Shown here: positions 1-5,763 of the stretch, in pieces | Layout of the letters: every line of letters starts with the position of its first letter | Numbering within the stretch: the stretch's first letter is position 1 | From: Thermaceae bacterium | GTDB taxonomy: Bacteria; Deinococcota; Deinococci; Deinococcales; Marinithermaceae | Direction: 5' to 3' | DNA length: 6,219 nt | NCBI GenBank assembly: GCA_026989475.1 | Contig: JALSJG010000015.1 | Span: forward strand, 1 to 6,219 | Position numbers and translations under genes: made by a program | Notes under the pieces: model-generated | Told to the model about the DNA's origin: nothing | The model's input: only the letters and a program-made list of their open reading frames with translations | The model's database searches: none

Positions 1-578
1 CCCGCCGCCTCCACCCCTTCTCCGAGCGGGCCACCCGGCGGATCTACGAGCTGCTCAAGCGCCACCGCTTTCCCGCCGACGTGATCACCGCGAGCCGGGT
101 GCGCCTCCACCTCGCGGGGCAGCCGCCTCCTGAGCTCGGTGAGCACGTGGCCCGGACCGGCACCCCCTCGTTCCCCGAGCCCCCGGAGGCGCTCCTCGCC
201 CATCCTCCTCTCACCGTGTGGCTCGCGGGGATCCGCCCCGAGGCGTGGCGGGAGGCGGAGGGCTTGCTCGACGGCGAGCTCGAGGCCGAGGTGCACGGGC
301 CCTTCGAAGGGCTCGTCTACGTGGGGCTCCGGCCCCGCGGCCGGGACAAGGGGACCGCGCTTTTGGAGCTCGCCGAGCTTTTGGCGGTGCCCCCTTCCCG
401 CGTCGCGATGGTGGGCGACGGGTTGAACGACCGCCCCGCGCTGCTCCGGGCGGGGCTCGGGATCGCGGTGGGAAACGCGGTGCCCCCGGCGAAGGAGGCC
501 GCCCACGTGGTCGTCGCTCCCCACACTTCCGGCGGGCTTTGGGAGGCCTACGAGGCGATCCGGGCGCGCTTTGGGTAA
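1..578 (+). CDS. Cof-type HAD-superfamily hydrolase (3' part, start lies left of window)
   Basis: The reading frame is open from position 3 to the TAA at 576-578, giving 191 visible C-terminal residues; the N-terminus with the nucleophile DxD motif is outside the window. The C-terminal HAD signatures are clear: the motif III lysine in RDKG (Lys codon 348-350) and the motif IV metal-binding GDGLND (414-431), followed by a Cof-like tail of alternating Gly/Ala (AGLGIAVGNA, then KEAAHVV). Family knowledge says such proteins are cytoplasmic Mg-dependent phosphatases acting on sugar phosphates, nucleotides or flavin phosphates; the cap residues that would set the substrate are too divergent to name one. 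A GTG at 81 is an internal valine, not the start, because the frame stays open to the edge. Mannosyl-3-phosphoglycerate phosphatase is a related possibility that cannot be excluded without the N-terminus. Confidence 0.85.
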   Translation, partial: RRLHPFSERATRRIYELLKRHRFPADVITASRVRLHLAGQPPPELGEHVARTGTPSFPEPPEALLAHPPLTVWLAGIRPEAWREAEGLLDGELEAEVHGPFEGLVYVGLRPRGRDKGTALLELAELLAVPPSRVAMVGDGLNDRPALLRAGLGIAVGNAVPPAKEAAHVVVAPHTSGGLWEAYEAIRARFG

Positions 579-584
579 AGCACC

Positions 585-637
585 CTTGACATATGGTCAA
601 GCTTCCTTTACACTCCCAGGCGTAAAGGAGGCTTGAC
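585..637. repeat. Nested inverted repeats, probable operator, at the XRE promoter
   Basis: Two inverted repeats overlap here. The first is CTTGAC (585-590), 5 nt, then GTCAAG (596-601). The second is much longer: the 16-nt arm GTCAAGCTTCCTTTAC (596-611) and its partner GTAAAGGAGGCTTGAC (622-637) pair at 15 of 16 positions around a 10-nt spacer, and the exception (603/630) would be a G-U pair in RNA. CTTGAC thus occurs three times, at 585-590, inverted at 596-601, and at 632-637. The arms cover the -10 and the ribosome binding site, so a bound protein would block transcription. The likeliest binder is the XRE protein encoded just downstream, an inference from position. Confidence 0.75.
586..614 (+). 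promoter_or_regulatory. Housekeeping sigma-type promoter for the XRE regulator gene
   Basis: A perfect -35 hexamer TTGACA (586-591) is followed after exactly 17 nt by TACACT (609-614), a four-of-six match to TATAAT with the first, second and last positions kept. Transcription would begin near 621, giving an untranslated leader of about 17 nt that contains AAAGGAGG (624-631), 6 nt before the ATG at 638. It lies 8 nt after the stop of the HAD gene, so the XRE unit probably has its own promoter. The -35 sits inside the CTTGAC/GTCAAG palindrome and the -10 inside the left arm of a longer inverted repeat, which argues for repressor control. Confidence 0.7.
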
Positions 638-946
638 ATGCATGTTTGGGAGTCCGAGGTCATCCGGTACACCCACCTGGGAAAGCTTCCGCGGTACGGC
701 CCGGTACTCGCGGGGGCCGGGAGGTGGGAGGCGATGAAAAACAGGATCCGAGAGCTCAGGGCCCGAAAGGGCTGGAGCCAGGCCGAGCTGGCGCGGCGGC
801 TTGGGGTCAGCCGGCAGACGGTGATCGCCATCGAAAAAGGGCGCTACGATCCCAGCCTGCCGCTTGCCTTCAAAATCGCCCGGGTCTTCGGGGAGCCGAT
901 CGAGGCGATTTTTCTCCCGGAGGAGGACGATGAGCTCCGCGCCTAG
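638..946 (+). CDS. Small XRE-family helix-turn-helix transcriptional regulator
   Basis: Encodes 102 residues from the ATG at 638. Residues 33-102 are a complete compact XRE/HTH_3 domain: MKNRIRELR, then the helix-turn-helix with SQAELARRLGVS and recognition helix SRQTVIAIEKG (about 58-68), then YDPSLPLAFKIARVFG and an acidic tail. This matches the family of ~65-70-residue regulators that often sit next to a small membrane protein gene. Family members usually start at the MKNRIRELR methionine (ATG 734), which also has an SD (GGAGGT, 720-725, 8 nt away). I keep 638 because the promoter, a 17-nt leader and AAAGGAGG fit it precisely and no stop intervenes. The 32-residue extension has no recognisable domain. 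The end overlaps the next gene by 17 nt, suggesting translational coupling. It probably binds DNA at its own promoter; the start is uncertain, the family is not. Confidence 0.85.
   Translation: MHVWESEVIRYTHLGKLPRYGPVLAGAGRWEAMKNRIRELRARKGWSQAELARRLGVSRQTVIAIEKGRYDPSLPLAFKIARVFGEPIEAIFLPEEDDELRA
720..736 (+). promoter_or_regulatory. Internal ribosome binding site and alternative start of the XRE regulator
   Basis: GGAGGT at 720-725 lies 8 nt before ATG 734, in frame with the upstream ATG 638; a second purine run, GGGAGG (726-731), lies only 2 nt away and is too close to be optimal. Initiation here would give a 70-residue protein beginning MKNRIRELR, the usual length and beginning in this family. 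It is either the true start or a second start giving a short isoform. Confidence 0.5.
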
Positions 947-1466
947 GGATGGGGGCTTTACCCTCGCGGTTCTGGTCGCCACTTTGCTGGTGGCCTACTT
1001 CGGGGGTCCGGCGGCCGCCGCCTGGGTGCTGGTGGCGGTCTGGGCCTGTGTTTTTGCCCTCGTCGCGCTCATCGTGGGCGTGCTTGCGAGCCTCTCCGCT
1101 CCCCCCGCTGGCCGGATCCAGCTTCGTTTGGGGCCGCAGGGAAGGCTGAACCGGTGGCTCCTCACCCTCTGGGGTGGCCTCACCGCGCTTGCCTTCGCTT
1201 TTCTCGCCACCGGCGGCCATCCCCTTTTCTGGCTTCCCTTCCTCTCCCTTGCGGTAGTGGTCCTGCCGGGTAGCGGTGAGCTCTTGCTCGACGAGTACGT
1301 GCAGGGGCTCCTCGCCCAGGGGGCGGCCCTCGCGGGGGGATTGGCGCTCGCCGCGCTGCCCCTTCTTGGGCTCACCGGTAGTCCCGGGCTTGACGTGGCC
1401 CTGGCCGCGCTCGCGGTCTACGCCCTTGCCCTCGAGGCCTACGTCGCCTACCGGCTCGCCCGGTAA
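930..1466 (+). CDS. Polytopic membrane protein of unknown function, partner of the XRE regulator
   Basis: Encodes 178 residues. I chose ATG 930 because GGAGGAGG (919-926) lies 3 nt before it; the frame opens upstream at 864, but that stretch is only the XRE gene read out of frame. The protein is dominated by Ala, Leu, Val and Gly, with about six hydrophobic segments: roughly 10-25, 30-55, 75-94, 98-113, 127-148 and 153-172. A short basic, polar stretch at 60-75 (GRIQLRLGPQGRLNR) is a likely cytoplasmic loop, and GELLLDEYVQG (116-126) is the only acidic stretch between helices. I see no transporter or enzyme motif. Pairs of a tiny XRE regulator and a small multi-pass membrane protein (the DUF2178 type, for example) recur in bacteria and archaea; this protein resembles them in setting, but I cannot assign it by sequence. 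It overlaps the regulator by 17 nt and asnS starts 9 nt after its stop. Confidence 0.8.
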   Translation: MSSAPRDGGFTLAVLVATLLVAYFGGPAAAAWVLVAVWACVFALVALIVGVLASLSAPPAGRIQLRLGPQGRLNRWLLTLWGGLTALAFAFLATGGHPLFWLPFLSLAVVVLPGSGELLLDEYVQGLLAQGAALAGGLALAALPLLGLTGSPGLDVALAALAVYALALEAYVAYRLAR

Positions 1467-1475
1467 ACTGGCCCT

Positions 1476-1478
<3 letters not shown>
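1464..1478 (+). promoter_or_regulatory. Candidate -10 element for leaderless asnS transcription
   Basis: TAAACT (1464-1469) fits the TANNNT -10 pattern and is followed by 6 nt and then the asnS ATG (1476-1478), the spacing used by leaderless genes in Deinococcus-Thermus. No Shine-Dalgarno sequence lies before the ATG. I find no -35 at 16-18 nt. The first three bases are also the TAA stop of the membrane protein gene, so part of the match is forced by coding and the call is moderate. Confidence 0.45.
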
Positions 1479-2792
<1,314 letters not shown>

Positions 2793-2797
2793 GCTCG

Positions 2798-2814
2798 TTT
2801 TTCTGTTGTTTTTT
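2798..2814 (+). terminator. T-rich tract after asnS, possible weak terminator
   Basis: Five to six nt after the asnS stop there is a 17-nt stretch of 13 T, with a run of five (2798-2802) and one of six (2809-2814). I find no convincing GC stem immediately before it, only the loop-less GAGCTC at 2791-2796, so it is not a standard intrinsic terminator. It may assist release, or simply be part of the AT-rich gap that holds the repeated element. Confidence 0.25.
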
Positions 2815-2865
2815 GTGAATAACGTCTGTTCCACAGTTTCGTGAATCTTTTCACGTTAAGGTAAA
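2812..2865 (+). repeat. Copy A of a ~55-bp intergenic element flanking pdxT
   Basis: This AT-rich stretch in the 120-bp asnS-pdxT convergent gap has four blocks: TTTGTGAA (2812-2819), TTCGTGAA (2838-2845), TCAC (2851-2854) and AAGGTAAA (2858-2865). The same blocks recur in the same orientation at 3555-3609; the two GTGAA units are 26 bp apart in both copies, and overall identity by hand alignment is about 65%. Here the middle forms a perfect palindrome CGTGAA, 4 nt, TTCACG (2840-2855), resembling Rex (TTGTGAA-N4-TTCACAA) and CRP/FNR (GTGA-N6-TCAC) operators. A small CTGT/ACAG inverted repeat (2826-2836) is unique to this copy. The rest of the gap, 2866-2912, shows nothing I can support. Confidence 0.6.
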
Positions 2866-2912
2866 GCCTATGCCCACCCCCGCAAGCGAGCTTGGAACCA
2901 AACGCGGCCGAC

Positions 2913-3503
2913 TCACCCAGCCTTGAGGGAAACCCCCTTTTCTACAAGCCGCAGGAAGAACGCGTGCACCCGGGGATCGTCGGTCAGCTCGGGGTGAAAG
3001 GTGGTGACCATGGCTCGCTCGCCCACAGCCCATACCGGATCCCCGCGGTAGGTCGCGAGCACTCGGAGCCCCTCCCCTACCCGGGTGATCACCGGCGCGC
3101 GGATGAAGACCGCGTGGAAAGGGCGATCGAACCCCTCGATCGCAAGGTCGGTCTCGAAGGACTCCACCTGGCGGCCATAGGCGTTCCGGGCCACGGCGAG
3201 GTCGAGCACCCCGAGCCGGGGCTGGTCCGGGTAGCCCTCGATCTCCCGTGAAAGCCAGATCGCTCCGGCGCAGGTTCCCCAAAGAGCGAGCGAGCCCTCC
3301 TGGTAGCGGCGCCGGGCCTCCTCCTCCACCCCGTACTCCCGGGCGAGTTTTCCGATGGTGGTAGACTCCCCGCCCGGGATCACGAGACCGGTGACCCCGG
3401 TGAGATCTCCCGCCCTCCGCACGCGGCGGGTCGGGACCCCCATCCTCTGAAACATGTGCTCGTGCTCGCGGAAATCGCCCTGGACCGCCAGAATCCCGAT
3501 CAT
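2913..3503 (-). CDS. pdxT: Pyridoxal 5'-phosphate synthase glutaminase subunit PdxT
   Basis: Encodes 196 residues of the class I glutamine amidotransferase that hydrolyses glutamine and passes ammonia to PdxS. The start MIGILAVQGDFREH at 3503 is the family's usual N-terminus; the open frame extends 25 codons further upstream, but those residues are not family-like. Conserved features in order are IPGGEST (42-48), the nucleophile Cys78 in GTCAGAI, and the triad residues His170 and Glu172 in FHPEL. Length is normal for the family. Only a weak SD-like AGGGG precedes the ATG. pdxS lies 143 bp upstream, but a hairpin and an AT-rich repeat lie between, so pdxT may have its own transcript; a candidate promoter is listed separately. 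It works in a 12+12 complex with PdxS in bacteria where this has been solved. Confidence 0.96.
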   Translation of the reverse strand: MIGILAVQGDFREHEHMFQRMGVPTRRVRRAGDLTGVTGLVIPGGESTTIGKLAREYGVEEEARRRYQEGSLALWGTCAGAIWLSREIEGYPDQPRLGVLDLAVARNAYGRQVESFETDLAIEGFDRPFHAVFIRAPVITRVGEGLRVLATYRGDPVWAVGERAMVTTFHPELTDDPRVHAFFLRLVEKGVSLKAG

Positions 3504-3510
3504 CGCCCCT

Positions 3511-3539
3511 ATCCTGCGGCTTTGTCCGGAGGGCGTCAA
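3511..3539 (-). promoter_or_regulatory. Candidate pdxT promoter
   Basis: On the minus strand TTGACG (3539-3534) is followed by 17 nt and CAGGAT (3516-3511), which keeps the A2, A5 and T6 positions of a -10. The hexamer ends 7 nt before the pdxT ATG, so any transcript would be leaderless or nearly so, like that proposed for the M23 gene. The first -10 base is wrong, so this is only a candidate. Confidence 0.3.
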
Positions 3540-3554
3540 GACGTCCTTATCCGG

Positions 3555-3609
3555 TTTGTGAAAAGGGTAAACTCCCATAGTTCGTGAAAGATATCACTTA
3601 CAAGGTAAA
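3555..3609 (+). repeat. Copy B of the ~55-bp intergenic element flanking pdxT
   Basis: Located between pdxS and pdxT, with TTTGTGAA (3555-3562), TTCGTGAA (3581-3588), TCAC (3594-3597) and AAGGTAAA (3602-3609). Relative to copy A the only length change is one extra base before the last block. The middle reads GTGA, 6 nt, TCAC (3584-3597), a perfect CRP/FNR-type core. On the minus strand it lies about 50-105 nt upstream of the pdxT start, a reasonable position for an activator or operator site; copy A lies past the pdxT end, where such a role for pdxT is harder to see. Confidence 0.6.
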
Positions 3610-3633
3610 AGGGCGCGGGGCCTAAAGCCCCGC
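3607..3633 (-). terminator. Hairpin terminator or attenuator between pdxS and pdxT
   Basis: Read on the minus strand, GCGGGGC (3633-3627), a 5-nt loop TTTAG (3626-3622) and GCCCCGC (3621-3615) form a perfect 7-bp stem, followed by GCCC and then TTTT at 3610-3607. It starts 13 nt after the pdxS stop codon. The T-run is short and offset by four bases (GCCC, which also begins with a stem base repeat), so termination is probably partial. Confidence 0.55.
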
Positions 3634-3646
3634 ACGAAAAGGCCCG

Positions 3647-4531
3647 TTACCAACCGCGCTTAGCGAGCCGCTCTTCCTCGGGGATCAGGTCGATGTTGAT
3701 CCCCACCATGGGCTCGCCGAGGTCCTCGCTCACCTCGGCCAGGACCTCGGGGTCGTCGTAGTGGGTCACCGCGCGGACGATCGCCCGGGCGCGCTTCCTG
3801 GGATCGCCGGACTTGAAGATCCCCGATCCCACGAAGACCCCCTCCATTCCAAGGTGCATCATCAAGGCCGCGTCCGCCGGGGTGGCGACGCCGCCGGCGG
3901 CGAAGTTCACCACCGGGAGCTTGCCGTGCTCGTGGACCCACTTGACCAGGTCGAGGGGGGCCTCTAGCTCCTTGGCCGCCGCCGGGAGCTCGTCCTCCCT
4001 GAGGGACTGGAGCCAGCGGATCTGCTTCCACATCCGGCGGGCGTGGCGCACCGCCTCCACCACGTTGCCGGTACCGGCCTCGCCCTTGGTGCGGATCATC
4101 GCCGCCCCCTCGGCGATGCGGCGAAGCGCCTCGCCGAGGTCCCGGGCCCCGTTCACGAAGGGCACCTTGAAGGCCCACTTGTCGATGTGGTGTTCCTCGT
4201 CGGCGGGGGTGAGCACCTCGGACTCGTCGATGAAGTCCACGCCCAAAGCTTCCAGGATCATGGCCTCGGCGAAGTGGCCGATCCGGACCTTGGCCATGAC
4301 CGGGATGCTCACCGCCGCCATGATCTCCTTGATCTTCTTGGGGTCGGCCATCCGGGCTACCCCGCCCTGGGCGCGGATGTCGGCGGGGACCCGTTCCAGC
4401 GCCATCACCGCCACTGCCCCCGCCTCCTCGGCGATCTCCGCCTGCTCGGGGGTGGTGACGTCCATGATGACGCCGCCCTTAAACATCTCCGCGAACCCGG
4501 TCTTGACCTTGAGCGTGCCCTTTGCCTCCAT
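3647..4531 (-). CDS. pdxS: Pyridoxal 5'-phosphate synthase lyase subunit PdxS
   Basis: Encodes 294 residues, the usual length. This TIM-barrel enzyme condenses ribose 5-phosphate, glyceraldehyde 3-phosphate and ammonia from PdxT into the vitamin B6 cofactor, in the cytoplasm. The catalytic residues fall at the numbering used for the Bacillus enzyme: Asp24 (GGVIMDV), Lys81 (VMAKVRIGHF) and Lys149 (MIRTKGEAGTGN). Phosphate-binding NFAAGGVATPADAAL (209-223) and GVFVGSGIFKS (231-241) are also intact. The ATG at 4531 has GGAGG 4 nt upstream. The gap to the M23 peptidase gene before it is only 10 nt, so the two probably share a transcript, although their functions are unrelated. No promoter is visible in that gap. 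Confidence 0.97.
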   Translation of the reverse strand: MEAKGTLKVKTGFAEMFKGGVIMDVTTPEQAEIAEEAGAVAVMALERVPADIRAQGGVARMADPKKIKEIMAAVSIPVMAKVRIGHFAEAMILEALGVDFIDESEVLTPADEEHHIDKWAFKVPFVNGARDLGEALRRIAEGAAMIRTKGEAGTGNVVEAVRHARRMWKQIRWLQSLREDELPAAAKELEAPLDLVKWVHEHGKLPVVNFAAGGVATPADAALMMHLGMEGVFVGSGIFKSGDPRKRARAIVRAVTHYDDPEVLAEVSEDLGEPMVGINIDLIPEEERLAKRGW

Positions 4532-4541
4532 GGCTCCTCCG

Positions 4542-5747
4542 CTACTTGGGAAGGTAGGGTAACGGGTTAACCGCGCGGCCGTTCACCTTCAACTCGAAAT
4601 GCAGGTGCACGCCGTAAGCCCCGCGTCCGGAGGCTCCCACGTAACCGATCACCTGACCCCGTCTCACCCGTTGGCCCGTGCGTACCGCCAGGCGCAACAT
4701 GTGCGCGTACAGGCTTTCCACCCCGTCGCCGTGGTCGATGCGTACGTAGCGGCCATAGTAGTAACCCCAGCCGGCGAAGAGGACGCGGCCGTCCCTGACC
4801 GCGTAGATCGGGGTACCCGCGGGGGCGGCCAGGTCCAAGCCGCTATGGAAGTTGCTCCCCGCGACCCAGATACGGCGGTAGCCGTAGTAACTGGTGATGC
4901 GAAAGCGGGTGAGCGGCCACTGAAAACCTTTCAGGGAAGCTTTCCCGGGGCGGTAGCTCACCTGCTTGAGCCGCGCCCGACGGCGGGCCTGCTCGGCGAG
5001 CCAGCGGCGGCGTCGCTCGGCCGCAAGGCGGCGCTCTTCCTCCCGCTTCTTCTCGAGCCGGGCGTAGACCTCGCGGGCGAGGACCCCGGGAATCAGGACC
5101 AGGTCGCCGGGCTTGAGCTCGAGGGGGTTTTGAACCCCGTTGGCCCGGGCCAAGGCACCGACGTCGAGCCCGTACTCCCGGGCGAGGTCGGCGAGGGTCT
5201 TCCCCGGGCCGAGCACCACGATCCTGCCCTTCTCCCCCTCGGGCACGAGCAAGGTCGCACCAAGGGGAATCCGGTCGAGGCTTTTTAGGGTGGGGTTGGC
5301 GGAGACGAGCTCGAGCACGCTGAGCCCGAAGCGCTTCGCGATCCGCTCGAGGGTGTCGCCCTGCTTCACCACGTAGCGCCGCACGCCAGGCGGGAGGCGC
5401 GGCCCCTCCCCGCGCTCGACCCGGTAGGGGATCACCAGTTCCTGGCCCGGCCGGATGCGCCAGGTCTTGAGCCCGCTCGCCTTCTTGATCGCCTCCACCG
5501 AGCTGCCGTAGGCGGAGGCGAGCGCCGCGAGCGCCTCCCCTGGCCGCACCGTGTGCAGGGCCCGGGCCTCGGTGACCGCGCGGAGCGCGTCCCAGGCCCG
5601 GGCCTCGGGCTCGAGCACCACCTCCACCCGCCCCATCTGGGCGGCGTAGTCGGCGATCAGATGCTGCGGCGTGAAGGGCAGGCCCGCGACCAAGCCCGCG
5701 AGCATCCAGTTGCGCAGTCGACCTCCGGTCACGGGCACCCACCTCAC
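4542..5747 (-). CDS. LysM-repeat M23 (LytM-type) peptidoglycan endopeptidase
   Basis: Encodes 401 residues from a GTG at 5747. The frame is open back to 5906, but that part lies over the rho end and is arginine-rich shadow coding. There is a short hydrophobic stretch at 13-25 (NWMLAGLVAGLPF), a weak signal or anchor. Three LysM modules follow at about 64-108, 123-169 and 175-221, each with the xGxTL...A..xG...N...PG..L.IP pattern. A charged, arginine- and glutamate-rich helix (225-262) probably forms a coiled-coil linker, then the M23 domain (276-398). Zinc ligands are all present: His301 and Asp305 (HSGLD) and His383 (HLHF), with catalytic His349 (YAHM) and His381. It should be an active envelope enzyme cleaving peptide cross-links, or an activator of such enzymes. 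rho ends 16 nt upstream and pdxS begins 10 nt downstream. The leaderless GTG start is an inference from a TATACT 7 nt before it. Confidence 0.92.
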   Translation of the reverse strand: MRWVPVTGGRLRNWMLAGLVAGLPFTPQHLIADYAAQMGRVEVVLEPEARAWDALRAVTEARALHTVRPGEALAALASAYGSSVEAIKKASGLKTWRIRPGQELVIPYRVERGEGPRLPPGVRRYVVKQGDTLERIAKRFGLSVLELVSANPTLKSLDRIPLGATLLVPEGEKGRIVVLGPGKTLADLAREYGLDVGALARANGVQNPLELKPGDLVLIPGVLAREVYARLEKKREEERRLAAERRRRWLAEQARRRARLKQVSYRPGKASLKGFQWPLTRFRITSYYGYRRIWVAGSNFHSGLDLAAPAGTPIYAVRDGRVLFAGWGYYYGRYVRIDHGDGVESLYAHMLRLAVRTGQRVRRGQVIGYVGASGRGAYGVHLHFELKVNGRAVNPLPYLPK

Positions 5748-5754
5748 GAAGCGC

Positions 5755-5760
5755 AGTATA
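5755..5760 (-). promoter_or_regulatory. -10 element for leaderless transcription of the M23 peptidase gene
   Basis: The 16-nt gap between rho and the peptidase gene contains TATACT on the minus strand (5760-5755), a five-of-six match to TATAAT, followed by 7 nt and GTG (5747-5745). No Shine-Dalgarno sequence precedes that GTG; the purine-rich GGAGG (5730-5726 region) lies inside the coding sequence. No good -35 lies 16-18 nt upstream, where the rho coding sequence runs. Confidence 0.5.
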
Positions 5761-5763
5761 CCC

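Noticed and set aside
637..644. CATGCATG palindrome at the XRE start codon
   Set aside because: Eight bases only and partly set by the start codon; no partner sites nearby.
2870..2926. Possible 18-residue peptide (ATG 2870) after TAAGGT in repeat copy A
   Set aside because: The -10-like hexamer 7 nt upstream fits a leaderless start, but the frame is very short, runs into the pdxT end and has no -35; too easily chance.
3813..4562. Plus-strand open frame opposite pdxS (249 residues)
   Set aside because: Ser/Ala/Thr-rich shadow of the pdxS codons with no domain.
4920..4946. Two abutting short hairpins, CTGAAA/TTTCAG and GGGAA/TTCCC
   Set aside because: They fall within M23 codons for the linker (Lys, Ser, Leu, Gly, Phe) and have no following T-run; probably coincidence of local codons.
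4599..5288. Plus-strand open frame opposite the M23 gene (229 residues)
   Set aside because: Shadow of the LysM/M23 coding sequence; no domain, no promoter or ribosome binding site of its own.
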